Source of the DNA: Bacteroides sp.
GTDB lineage: Bacteria; Bacteroidota; Bacteroidia; Bacteroidales; Muribaculaceae
Assembly (NCBI GenBank): GCA_023663525.1
Contig: JAMPHF010000002.1
Span: forward strand, 782,033 to 846,032
DNA: 64,000 bases
Direction: 5' to 3'
Each line of letters begins with the position of its first letter. The stretch's first letter is position 1. The notes under the pieces were generated by a model. That model did not search any database. It was not told the DNA's origin and saw only the letters and a list, made by a program, of their open reading frames with translations. Below, one piece after another: positions 46,208-54,990 of this stretch. The translations under genes and the position numbers were made by a program.

Positions 46208-48844
46208 ATGGACACAGTTTATTCACGAAAGTTCAAAGAAATAATCTCTGACTCCCCCAAGCAGGCGGCCCGTCACAACAACCGCTATGTCATGCCGGAG
46301 CATCTGCTGCTCTCGCTGCTCAACGACATGGAGGGCGAGCCGGCGCGCCTGATCGAGCGTGCAGCAAAGGGAGTCTCCGCCTATCAGTTGCGCGAAGCCC
46401 TCGACAACGCGCTTTTCAATGCCGCGACCGATGCCGGCTATCAAGGCACCGTCGGCATTAACGAGGTGAGCATCAGCGACCTGACAGGCCGCATCATCAA
46501 GCTCAGCGTCCTTGAAGCCAGAATGCTCAAGAGCAATGAGGTGGATGCGACGCATCTTCTCCTCGCCATATTCCACAATTCCGATGCACAAAATTCTGAT
46601 TTCATGGAAGCATTCAAACGTGCCGGAATCAGCTACGAGACTCTCTATCGTCTGGTGGCGACCGATGCCGACATACCCGCCTCAATGAGCTCGGAATTTG
46701 CAGGCGACGACGATGACGACGAAATGCCGCCACGGCAATCGTCCGAGAGCCAGAGCCAGCAGCCGTCAGACCGCAAACGCGGCACTGCCACCGCGCAGCG
46801 TCGTGGCAACGACACCCCCGTGCTTGACAAATATGGCAATGACATGACACTTGCAGCCGAGGAAGGCCGCCTCGACCCGGTGGTCGGACGTGAGGTCGAG
46901 ATCGAGCGTCTCGCACAGATCCTCAGCCGCCGCAAGAAGAACAATCCCGTTCTCATCGGCGAGCCGGGTGTCGGAAAGTCGGCCATCGTCGAGGGTCTCG
47001 CCCTCCGCATTGTCCAGCGCAAGGTGTCGCGCATCCTGTTCGGAAAGCGCGTGGTCTCACTCGACATGGCGTCGATTGTGGCCGGCACAAAATACCGTGG
47101 ACAGTTCGAGGAACGCATCAAGGCCATCCTCGACGAGCTGTCGAAAAACAAGGACATCATCCTTTTCATCGACGAGCTCCACACCATCGTCGGCGCAGGC
47201 AACGCTGCCGGGTCAATGGATGCAGCCAACCTGCTCAAACCGGCTCTCGCACGAGGTGAAATCCAGTGCATCGGCGCGACAACACTCGATGAATACCGCA
47301 AGAACATCGAGAACGACGGCGCGCTCGAACGCCGATTCCAGAAAGTGATGGTCGAGCCGACCACCTCCGAGGAAACACGCATCATACTCGACAACATAAA
47401 GGACAAATATGAGGAACACCACAACGTGAACTACACTCCTGAGGCTCTTGACGCATGTGTGCAGCTCACCGAACGCTACATCTCAGACCGTAACTTCCCC
47501 GACAAGGCTATCGATGCAATGGACGAGGCCGGAAGCCGCGTACACGTGACCAACATCGCCGTCCCCAAGGAAATCGAACAGCTCGAACAGCACATCGAGG
47601 AAGTCTCAGCCCAGAAGCTCCGCGCCGCCCAGTCACAGAACTTTGAGAAGGCTGCCTCATACCGCGACAAAGAGCAGCAGCTCAAATCCATGCTCGAAGA
47701 AGCAAAGGCAAAATGGGAAGACCAGCTCAACGCTATGCGCGAGACGGTCGATGCCGACAAGGTGGCTGAGGTAGTGGCAATGATGACAGGTGTCCCCGTC
47801 CAGCGTGTGGCTCAGGCCGAAGGCAAGAGACTCAAGGAGATGGCTCCGGCACTCAAGAGTCTCATCATCGGTCAGGATTCTGCAATCGACAAGGTCGTGA
47901 AGGCAATCCAGCGCAACCGTATCGGACTGAAAGACCCTAACAAGCCCATCGGCACATTCCTTTTCCTCGGTCCGACCGGTGTCGGCAAGACTCATCTTGC
48001 CAAGAAACTCGCTGAATTCATGTTCGACTCGGCCGACACTCTCATCCGCATCGACATGAGCGAATATATGGAGAAATTCACGGTGTCGCGTCTCGTCGGT
48101 GCGCCTCCCGGATATGTAGGTTACGAGGAAGGCGGACAGCTCACGGAGAAAGTGCGCCGTCACCCCTACTCTATCGTCCTCCTCGATGAAATCGAGAAGG
48201 CACACCCCGATGTGTTCAACCTGCTGCTGCAGGTCATGGACGAGGGCAGACTGACCGACTCGCTCGGACGGCGGATCGACTTCAAGAACACCGTCATCAT
48301 CATGACATCCAACATCGGCTCGCGCCAGCTCAAGGACTTCGGCGGCGGCATAGGCTTCAACTCTCGCCCCGCTGACGACAAGGAATACAGCCAGGGTGTC
48401 CTCCGCAAAGCTCTCAACAAGGCTTTCGCACCCGAATTCCTCAACCGAATCGATGACATCATCATGTTTGATCCGCTGTCAAAGGATGCCATCTTCAAGA
48501 TCATCGACATCGAGCTTGCCGGGTTCAACAAGCGCGTCAAGGAGCTGGGCTATACGCTCAACATCTCTGACGAGGCCCGCAACTTCATTGCCGAGAAAGG
48601 TTATGACTCCCAGTTCGGTGCACGTCCGCTCAAGCGTGCAATCCAGAAGTATCTTGAGGACAAGCTCGCCGAACTCATCATTGAGGCAGAGCTGACCCCC
48701 GGTGACGAAATCCGGGTGAGCTACACGGATGGTGCCGAAAGTCTTACCACCGAGATCATCCATCCGGACAATGATGCGGACCGCGACAGCCATCTCATGA
48801 CCGAAGGCGACACTCCGTCGGCCGACGGTATGAAGGGCATGTAA
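46208..48844 (+). CDS. clpC: ATP-dependent Clp protease ATP-binding subunit ClpC/ClpA type
   Basis: 878 residues from [20 protein letters not shown]; an in-frame ATG at 46154 would add 18 unconserved residues. The protein unfolds substrates and feeds them to the ClpP peptidase. Seen in order: Clp_N repeats (about 5-150), a low-complexity linker (Asp/Ser/Gln-rich, about 165-200), first AAA+ with GEPGVGKS (about 251), a short middle domain with a UVR-like motif ([19 protein letters not shown]), second AAA+ with GPTGVGKT (about 588), and a C-terminal acidic tail. The middle domain is much shorter than that of ClpB. clpP is not in the window. Confidence 0.95.
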   Translation: MDTVYSRKFKEIISDSPKQAARHNNRYVMPEHLLLSLLNDMEGEPARLIERAAKGVSAYQLREALDNALFNAATDAGYQGTVGINEVSISDLTGRIIKLSVLEARMLKSNEVDATHLLLAIFHNSDAQNSDFMEAFKRAGISYETLYRLVATDADIPASMSSEFAGDDDDDEMPPRQSSESQSQQPSDRKRGTATAQRRGNDTPVLDKYGNDMTLAAEEGRLDPVVGREVEIERLAQILSRRKKNNPVLIGEPGVGKSAIVEGLALRIVQRKVSRILFGKRVVSLDMASIVAGTKYRGQFEERIKAILDELSKNKDIILFIDELHTIVGAGNAAGSMDAANLLKPALARGEIQCIGATTLDEYRKNIENDGALERRFQKVMVEPTTSEETRIILDNIKDKYEEHHNVNYTPEALDACVQLTERYISDRNFPDKAIDAMDEAGSRVHVTNIAVPKEIEQLEQHIEEVSAQKLRAAQSQNFEKAASYRDKEQQLKSMLEEAKAKWEDQLNAMRETVDADKVAEVVAMMTGVPVQRVAQAEGKRLKEMAPALKSLIIGQDSAIDKVVKAIQRNRIGLKDPNKPIGTFLFLGPTGVGKTHLAKKLAEFMFDSADTLIRIDMSEYMEKFTVSRLVGAPPGYVGYEEGGQLTEKVRRHPYSIVLLDEIEKAHPDVFNLLLQVMDEGRLTDSLGRRIDFKNTVIIMTSNIGSRQLKDFGGGIGFNSRPADDKEYSQGVLRKALNKAFAPEFLNRIDDIIMFDPLSKDAIFKIIDIELAGFNKRVKELGYTLNISDEARNFIAEKGYDSQFGARPLKRAIQKYLEDKLAELIIEAELTPGDEIRVSYTDGAESLTTEIIHPDNDADRDSHLMTEGDTPSADGMKGM

Positions 48845-48876
48845 TCCGCCACGCACACGACAAATCACCCACTCTA

Positions 48877-48925
48877 AACCTCCGCTGCAAGGATACGGCA
48901 CTCCGCCCTCCTGCAGCGGAGGTTT
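48877..48925 (+). terminator. Terminator of clpC
   Basis: AACCTCCGCTGCA (48877-48889) pairs perfectly with TGCAGCGGAGGTT (48912-48924), a 13-base stem 32 bases after the clpC stop, followed by a short TTT overlap. Confidence 0.8.
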
Positions 48926-49003
48926 CACATATAAAGCCATCACATTCCATTTCCCATCGCCAACCACAACTAACTGACACAACTAACTGACAATGATTAA
49001 ATC

Positions 49004-49035
49004 TTAGGTTTTTCGCGAAATAATTACTACTTTTG
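49004..49035 (+). promoter_or_regulatory. Promoter of the ileS operon
   Basis: TACTTTTG at 49028-49035 with TTAG 20 bases upstream (49004-49007), a partial -33 match. The leader would be about 45 bases. Confidence 0.5.
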
Positions 49036-49083
49036 CAAAAAAATTAGCCAACATATATCAACTACTATAATTTCTGTCTCGAA

Positions 49084-52000
49084 ATGTCAAAGAGATTCCC
49101 TGAATACAACGGCTTGAAGTTGCCGGAAATCAACGATACCATCCTCGGAATGTGGGGGAAAGAAGATGTGTTCGCCCGCACCATGTCAGAACGTGAAGGC
49201 TGCCCGTCATTCGTGTTTTTTGAGGGACCTCCATCCGCTAACGGCAAACCGGGCATCCACCATGTGCTCGCCCGCACCATCAAAGACATATTCTGCCGCT
49301 ACAAGACTATGCAAGGCTTTCAGGTGAAGCGCAAGGCCGGATGGGACACCCACGGACTCCCCGTAGAGCTGGGCGTTGAAAAGAATCTCGGAATCACTAA
49401 AGAGGACATCGGCAAAAAAATCTCTGTCGATGACTATAACGCTGCCTGCCGCCGGGAGGTCATGAAGTACACCGGCGAATGGGAAGACCTCACACGCCGC
49501 ATGGGCTACTGGGTGGATATGCCCAACGCCTACATCACCTACGATAACCGCTACATCGAGACCGTGTGGTGGCTCCTCGGTCAGCTCTATGAGAAAGGCT
49601 ATCTCTACAAGGGCTATACCATCCAGCCATACTCACCGGCTGCCGGTACGGGCCTCAGTTCACACGAGCTTAACCAGCCCGGTTGCTACCGCGACGTGAA
49701 GGATACCACATGTATCGCACAGTTCCGTGTGGTCAACAATGACAATCCCGCCCTCGCGCCCTACCGCGAACTGCTTTTCAGATGGGGCACACCCTACTTC
49801 CTCGCTTGGACCACTACTCCCTGGACTCTCCCTTCCAACACCGCACTTGCCGTAGGACCTGAGATAACCTACAATATCGTCAGGACTTTCAATCCCTATT
49901 CAGGCAAGCCGATCACTGTCGTTGTTGCGGATGCCCTCATGGGTTCATTGTTCAACCCCAAAGGCAAGGGACTTCCCTTTGATAGCTACAAGAAAGGCGA
50001 CAAAATCATCCCGTTTGAGGTCGCAGCACAAGTCAAGGGTCTCGATCTCGTAGGTATAGACTATGAACAGCTTCTCCCGTGGGTCAATCCCGGAGAAGGG
50101 GCATTCCGCGTCATCCCCGGTGACTATGTCTCAACCGAGGACGGTACGGGCATTGTCCATATCGCCGGGACATTCGGTGCTGACGACTTGCGCGTGTCGC
50201 GTCAGAGCGGCATTCCCCCGCTCCACCTCATCGACCGCGACGGCAACATCCGTCCGATGGTCGATCTGACAGGTCGATTCTACCTCCTCTCAGACCTCGA
50301 CCCGAAATTTGTCGAGGAGATGGTTGATGTCGAAGCCTATAAGCCATGGGAAGGAAAATATGTCAAGAACGCCTACGATCCCGAAGCCACCGAGGATACG
50401 GAGACTCTCGATGTGCAAATCTGCATGGAGCTTAAAGCCACCGACAAGGTTTTCAAAATCGAAAAGCACACCCACAACTATCCCCACTGCTGGCGCACGG
50501 ACAAACCCGTCCTCTACTATCCGCTCGACTCTTGGTTCATCAAAACCACCGCTGTGCGCGAACGGCTGATGGCACTCAACGAAGGCATCAAATGGAAACC
50601 GGCTTCAACCGGCAGCGGCCGTTTCGGGAAATGGCTTGAAAACCTTCAGGACTGGAATCTCTCGCGCAGCCGCTACTGGGGAACTCCCCTGCCCATCTGG
50701 CGCACTGAGGATGCAAAGGAGGAAATATGCATCACATCCGTCGAGCAGCTCTACAATGAAATCGAGCGCGCGGTCGAAGCAGGGGTCATGACCGAAAACC
50801 CGTACAAGAAAGCCGGATTCGTCCCCGGAGAATACAGCAAGGACAACTACGACAAGATTGACCTCCACCGTCCCTATGTCGATGACATCGTCCTCGTCTC
50901 AGCCTCAGGCAAACCGATGCAGAGAGAGAAGGACCTGATCGACGTATGGTTCGACTCAGGCTCAATGCCCTACGCTCAAATCCACTATCCCTTTGAAAAC
51001 AAGGAAGCATTTGACAATCGCGAAGTCTACCCCGCCGACTTCATCGCCGAGGGCGTTGACCAGACCCGAGGATGGTTCTTCACCCTCCACGCAATCGCCG
51101 GTATGGTGTTTGACTCCATCGCCTATAAAGCTGTAATCTCCAACGGTCTTGTCCTCGATAAGTTCGGCAACAAGATGTCGAAGCGTCTCGGCAATGCAGT
51201 GGATCCGTTCGGGCAGATCAGCCAGTATGGTGCTGACCCGGTGCGCTGGTACATGATTTCCAATTCAGCACCGTGGGACAATCTGAAATATGACGAGAAA
51301 GGCGTGCTTGAGACCTCGCGCAAGCTGTTCTCCACCCTATATAACACATACAGCTTCTTCGCCCTCTATGCCAACGTGGACAACTTCAACCCCGAAGCTC
51401 CACAAGTGCCGATGAGTGAACGTCCCGAGATAGATCGCTGGATTCTCTCCCTGCTCAATTCACTCATCATGGAGGTGACCACCGCGCTTGATGACTATGA
51501 GCCGACACGTGCTGCCCGTGCCATCGGTGACTTCGTGGGCGACAACCTCTCAAACTGGTATGTGCGTCTCAACCGCAAACGTTTCTGGGGTGGCGAAATG
51601 ACCACTGACAAACTCGCTGCCTACCAGACACTCTACACTTGTCTGGAGACCGTCAGCAGACTCATGGCTCCGTTCGCTCCATTCTTCGCCGACAGACTTT
51701 ACAGAGACCTCACCGGCTCAACCGAGTCAGTCCACCTCGACCGCTTCCCCGTGGCCGACAGCAAGCTCATCGACCCCGAACTTGAGGAACGTCAGAAACT
51801 TGCCCAGGACATCACGTCGATGGCACTCGCCCTGCGCCGTAAGGTCAACCTGAAAGTGCGCCAGCCGTTGCAGACCATCATGATTCCCGTGGCCGACGAT
51901 AACCGCCGTGCAGCCCTTGAGGCAATCATGGATCTCGTCAAAAGTGAAATCAATGTCAAGGAACTGAAGATTGTCAGCAACGATGAGGGTATCCTCGTCA

Positions 52001-52533
52001 AGAGCGTCAAGCCCGACTTCAAGAAACTTGGTCCGAAATTCGGCAAGCAGATGAAAGCCGCCGCTGAAATCATCAAGAATCTTGACGCCAAATCAATAGC
52101 AACTCTCGAACGCGACGGCAAACTGACATTTGACCTTAACGGCTCACCGGCTGAGGTGGATCTCGCCGATGTGGAGATCATCTCGGAGGACATACCGGGC
52201 TGGCTCGTAGCCAACGAGGGTAACCTGACGATAGCTCTCGACGTGACCGTCACTCCGGAGTTGAAGCGCGAAGGAATTGCCCGCGACATTGTCAACCGCA
52301 TCCAGAATATCCGCAAATCGCGCGACTACGACATCACCGACCGAATCGCTCTCACCTTTGTTCCCGGAGCCGACACTGACGATGCCATCCGCGACTTCGC
52401 TGACTACATATCGCGTCAGGTACTCGCAACATCACTCGAAATCGCACCCATCGACAGCAATGACACCGATGTCGAGATCCTCAATATGGACGACATCAAC
52501 GCCACCGTCAAAATCTCTCTTGCCAAAAACTGA
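49084..52533 (+). CDS. ileS: Isoleucyl-tRNA synthetase
   Basis: 1149 residues. It charges tRNA-Ile with isoleucine and edits mischarged valine. The class I signatures are present: a HIGH-type motif in PPSANGKPGIHHVLARTIKD (about residues 50-69) and KMSKR (about 697-701). The editing (CP1) domain lies in between (about 190-410; WTTTPWTLPSNTALAVGP) and the anticodon-binding domain after. Length and domain order fit the longer, eukaryote-like IleS type (IleS2-like), a class that in other bacteria is sometimes mupirocin-tolerant; that is not shown here. First gene of a run with dksA-like and lspA. Confidence 0.97.
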   Translation: MSKRFPEYNGLKLPEINDTILGMWGKEDVFARTMSEREGCPSFVFFEGPPSANGKPGIHHVLARTIKDIFCRYKTMQGFQVKRKAGWDTHGLPVELGVEKNLGITKEDIGKKISVDDYNAACRREVMKYTGEWEDLTRRMGYWVDMPNAYITYDNRYIETVWWLLGQLYEKGYLYKGYTIQPYSPAAGTGLSSHELNQPGCYRDVKDTTCIAQFRVVNNDNPALAPYRELLFRWGTPYFLAWTTTPWTLPSNTALAVGPEITYNIVRTFNPYSGKPITVVVADALMGSLFNPKGKGLPFDSYKKGDKIIPFEVAAQVKGLDLVGIDYEQLLPWVNPGEGAFRVIPGDYVSTEDGTGIVHIAGTFGADDLRVSRQSGIPPLHLIDRDGNIRPMVDLTGRFYLLSDLDPKFVEEMVDVEAYKPWEGKYVKNAYDPEATEDTETLDVQICMELKATDKVFKIEKHTHNYPHCWRTDKPVLYYPLDSWFIKTTAVRERLMALNEGIKWKPASTGSGRFGKWLENLQDWNLSRSRYWGTPLPIWRTEDAKEEICITSVEQLYNEIERAVEAGVMTENPYKKAGFVPGEYSKDNYDKIDLHRPYVDDIVLVSASGKPMQREKDLIDVWFDSGSMPYAQIHYPFENKEAFDNREVYPADFIAEGVDQTRGWFFTLHAIAGMVFDSIAYKAVISNGLVLDKFGNKMSKRLGNAVDPFGQISQYGADPVRWYMISNSAPWDNLKYDEKGVLETSRKLFSTLYNTYSFFALYANVDNFNPEAPQVPMSERPEIDRWILSLLNSLIMEVTTALDDYEPTRAARAIGDFVGDNLSNWYVRLNRKRFWGGEMTTDKLAAYQTLYTCLETVSRLMAPFAPFFADRLYRDLTGSTESVHLDRFPVADSKLIDPELEERQKLAQDITSMALALRRKVNLKVRQPLQTIMIPVADDNRRAALEAIMDLVKSEINVKELKIVSNDEGILVKSVKPDFKKLGPKFGKQMKAAAEIIKNLDAKSIATLERDGKLTFDLNGSPAEVDLADVEIISEDIPGWLVANEGNLTIALDVTVTPELKREGIARDIVNRIQNIRKSRDYDITDRIALTFVPGADTDDAIRDFADYISRQVLATSLEIAPIDSNDTDVEILNMDDINATVKISLAKN

Positions 52534-52559
52534 ACTTACCTATCAATAAAAATGCTAAA

Positions 52560-52943
52560 ATGAGCGACAAAACCCGTTATTCCGATGAAGAACTCCAGGA
52601 ATTCAAGGAGCTAATCATCCAGAAACTTGACAAGGCGCAGAAGGAATATGACTCCCTCCGCTCACTCATCAATAACACCGACGGCAACGATACCGCCGAC
52701 ACATCACCAACCTTCAAAATCCTTGAGGAAGGGGCAAGCACCCTCTCGAAAGAGGAGGCAGGTCAACTCGCGCAGCGACAGATGAAATTCATCCAGCATC
52801 TCCAGAACGCACTCATCCGCATCGAGAACAAGACGTATGGCGTATGCTGCGAGACCGGCGAACTCATCCCGAAAGAGCGTCTGCGTGCCGTCCCTCATGC
52901 AACACGCAGCGTTGAAGCAAAAAATTCACAGAAAAAGAAGTAA
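52560..52943 (+). CDS. DksA/TraR-type regulator with degenerate zinc site
   Basis: 127 residues. DksA-like proteins enter the secondary channel of RNA polymerase and alter stringent-response promoters. Seen: a helical coiled-coil N-terminal part (about 5-80, with NDTADTSPTFKILEEGAST at the tip) and a C-terminal zinc-finger-like part (YGVCCETGELIPKERLRAVP, about 97-116). Only two adjacent cysteines remain of the usual four ligands, so classic zinc binding is doubtful. It starts 27 bases after ileS. The ileS-dksA-lspA order is familiar in Bacteroidales from memory. Confidence 0.9.
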   Translation: MSDKTRYSDEELQEFKELIIQKLDKAQKEYDSLRSLINNTDGNDTADTSPTFKILEEGASTLSKEEAGQLAQRQMKFIQHLQNALIRIENKTYGVCCETGELIPKERLRAVPHATRSVEAKNSQKKK

Positions 52944-52963
52944 GCACATACATAATCCTACCG

Positions 52964-53003
52964 TATGTAAAAGGCATATTCACAACAATATGCCTTTTAC
53001 ATA
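52964..53003 (+). terminator. Hairpin between dksA-like gene and lspA
   Basis: A perfect 17-base stem: TATGTAAAAGGCATATT (52964-52980) with AATATGCCTTTTACATA (52987-53003), loop CACAAC. It has no T-run, so it may protect the 3' end or reduce, not block, read-through into lspA. Confidence 0.7.
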
Positions 53004-53038
53004 GGGATTACACCCCAAAACAACCCCAAGACCGGAAA

Positions 53039-53668
53039 ATGCGTAGCAGAGCTACACTCGTTATATTCATCAGCCTCCTCGTGGTCATACTCGACCAGGC
53101 ATCCAAAATCTGGATCAAGACTCATTTTTATCTCGGCGAAGACCTAAAGATTTTCTCCTGGTTCCATCTGTATTTCATCGAGAACAATGGGATGGCATTC
53201 GGCATGGAGCTTGGCAGCAAACTCGTGCTGACACTTTTCAGGATTGTTGCAGTCGGATTCCTGATATGGTACATTGCGAAGATTCATGCCCTGCGGACAA
53301 TCCCGCGCGGCTACCTCATCTGTCTCGCTTTCATCACAGCCGGTGCGGCAGGCAACATATTTGACTGCGTGTTCTACGGTCTGATTTTCAACAATCCCCT
53401 ACCCCCGCAGGTGGCTACTATCTTTCCGGCAGGTGGCGGGTATGCCCCGTTGTTCCTCGGCCGGGTGGTTGACATGCTCTACTTCCCGCTTTTCAGTTTC
53501 GTGTGGCCTTCATGGCTCCCGGTTGTCGGCGGTCAGCAATTCCTCTTTTTCCAACCCATCTTCAATCTGGCCGATGCCGCAATCTCGTGCGGTATCTTCG
53601 TGCTGATAATCTTCTATCACCGCTACATACTCACCCCGAAAGCTCTCTCCGAGCTTCCGGTCAAGTGA
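53039..53668 (+). CDS. lspA: Lipoprotein signal peptidase (signal peptidase II)
   Basis: 209 residues with four membrane helices. LspA cuts the signal peptide off prolipoproteins after lipidation, in the inner membrane. The conserved start VVILDQASKIWIKTHF, ENNGMAFG, and the two catalytic aspartates in AGAAGNIFDCVFYG (about 109) and FLGRVVDMLYFPLF (about 143) are intact. It is longer than E. coli LspA (164) by loops such as NPLPPQVATIFPAGGGYAPL, as is usual in Bacteroidetes. Lipoprotein substrates in this window include the products at 24032, 24999 and 53709. Confidence 0.95.
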   Translation: MRSRATLVIFISLLVVILDQASKIWIKTHFYLGEDLKIFSWFHLYFIENNGMAFGMELGSKLVLTLFRIVAVGFLIWYIAKIHALRTIPRGYLICLAFITAGAAGNIFDCVFYGLIFNNPLPPQVATIFPAGGGYAPLFLGRVVDMLYFPLFSFVWPSWLPVVGGQQFLFFQPIFNLADAAISCGIFVLIIFYHRYILTPKALSELPVK

Positions 53669-53708
53669 TAATGCACCACCATCTTCACGTCACACAACCA
53701 CCCCCCAA

Positions 53709-54497
53709 ATGCGTCGTCTACTCCCAATCATAACCCTCACACTGATCCTGCTGGTTTCATGCAGCAAGACTCCGGGCTACGTGATTTCAGAAAACAAGAT
53801 GGCTGAAATCATGGCTGACATCCACACAGCCGAGGCAGTGGTCGATGCTAACAATTCGACATTCCGTCAGGACTCCGCCAAGCAAGCGTTCATCCAGTCA
53901 ATTTGTATGCGCCACGGGGTGACTACTCAGGAACTCGACACGTCGCTCTACTGGTACGGACACAATCTTCAGGAATACATGAATGTCTACGACAAGACCA
54001 TAAAAATCCTTGAAGACCGCATTGCCGAAGCTGAGAAAGCCGGCGGAAAGAGCACTGAGAAAATGCGCACGATCAGCATTGACGGTGACTCTGTCAATCT
54101 ATGGCAAGGACCCTCAGCAATACGCAATTCAGGCAACAACCCGACTGACTTCCTGACATTTACATTCAACCACGACAGGAACTGGGAGCATGGCGACCGC
54201 TATACGGTATCGGTGAAGCCAATCAATCCACGCTCGGCCGTATCGATGACCATTGTCGTGGCATACGATGACGGGACAATCGAATACGTCACAAGAACCG
54301 AAGGCTCGGAGGGAATGAAAAGGCTCACTCTCGTGATTGATTCCGCCAAAACCGCGACCAACGTCTATGGAAACATCCATTACGCTCCGTCAAAGGGTGA
54401 AATCTCATATCTCGATTCAATCTCAGTGGTGCGCACACGCGGACGCAACGACAACGTCGAAGCCCGTCGCGGACAGCAGACCATGTCTCTGCGCTAA
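53709..54497 (+). CDS. DUF4296 domain lipoprotein
   Basis: 262 residues. The signal peptide ends in a lipobox (LILLVSCSKTPGY, Cys about 18). The DUF4296 domain follows (about 22-115; ENKMAEIMADIHTAEAVVDA), then a beta-rich part of unknown type (about 125-250) and a basic tail (RTRGRNDNVEARRGQQ). The function of DUF4296 is unknown, but genes of this type commonly follow lspA in Bacteroidetes. It lies 40 bases after lspA. Confidence 0.85.
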   Translation: MRRLLPIITLTLILLVSCSKTPGYVISENKMAEIMADIHTAEAVVDANNSTFRQDSAKQAFIQSICMRHGVTTQELDTSLYWYGHNLQEYMNVYDKTIKILEDRIAEAEKAGGKSTEKMRTISIDGDSVNLWQGPSAIRNSGNNPTDFLTFTFNHDRNWEHGDRYTVSVKPINPRSAVSMTIVVAYDDGTIEYVTRTEGSEGMKRLTLVIDSAKTATNVYGNIHYAPSKGEISYLDSISVVRTRGRNDNVEARRGQQTMSLR

Positions 54498-54559
54498 AGG
54501 GACTCACACTCCACCCGTTCATACTCATACTTACACAAACTTCATTCTCATCCGGATCT

Positions 54560-54877
54560 ATGGAAAACAAACTTTCCGTGCGCGTTCATGCCGTCATAGC
54601 CGATGGCAAAGTAAGCCGGAACTGCATCGTCACATACTCCCCCACCGACAACAACATTCCGCCCCGGATAGTACCGTTCACCACGGAGCTTCACTCGACG
54701 ACTTCCTACAACGGAATTATGATATTCGCCCCCACCGGCTATGTGCTTCCGATAGAATTGTCAATGCCGAGGGCGATAGCCGCGCCCGGAGAATTCACGG
54801 TTCTTCTTGAACGTATCGTAAAGACTGTCCCCGTCTGTGACGGGAAACCACACGACGTGATAATGATGCCACTCTGA
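54560..54877 (+). CDS. Small conserved-looking protein, unrecognised
   Basis: 105 residues, no signal peptide or membrane helix. Predicted beta-rich (SVRVHAVIADGKVSRNCIVT, then FTVLLERIVKTVP). I do not recognise a family. The evidence that it is real is its codon use like the neighbours, a clear ATG, same strand, and placement 62 bases after the DUF4296 gene. It may be the last gene of the ileS run. Confidence 0.6.
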   Translation: MENKLSVRVHAVIADGKVSRNCIVTYSPTDNNIPPRIVPFTTELHSTTSYNGIMIFAPTGYVLPIELSMPRAIAAPGEFTVLLERIVKTVPVCDGKPHDVIMMPL

Positions 54878-54990
54878 TCGCCCCAGGCGGGATTGCGTTG
54901 ATTCACACAATTTTCAGCATTGATTGGCGTTATTTATGTATATCTCCACGCAGGTCAGCATGGACTGACCGGTTAATACCGCTGAAAACA

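Noticed and set aside
54953..54970. GGTCAG-N6-CTGACC before the TonB-dependent receptor, sharing half-sites with the MATE palindrome.
   Set aside because: The spacer differs (6 versus 1 base), which would change the helical geometry, and six-base arms recur by chance; a shared regulator is not supported.
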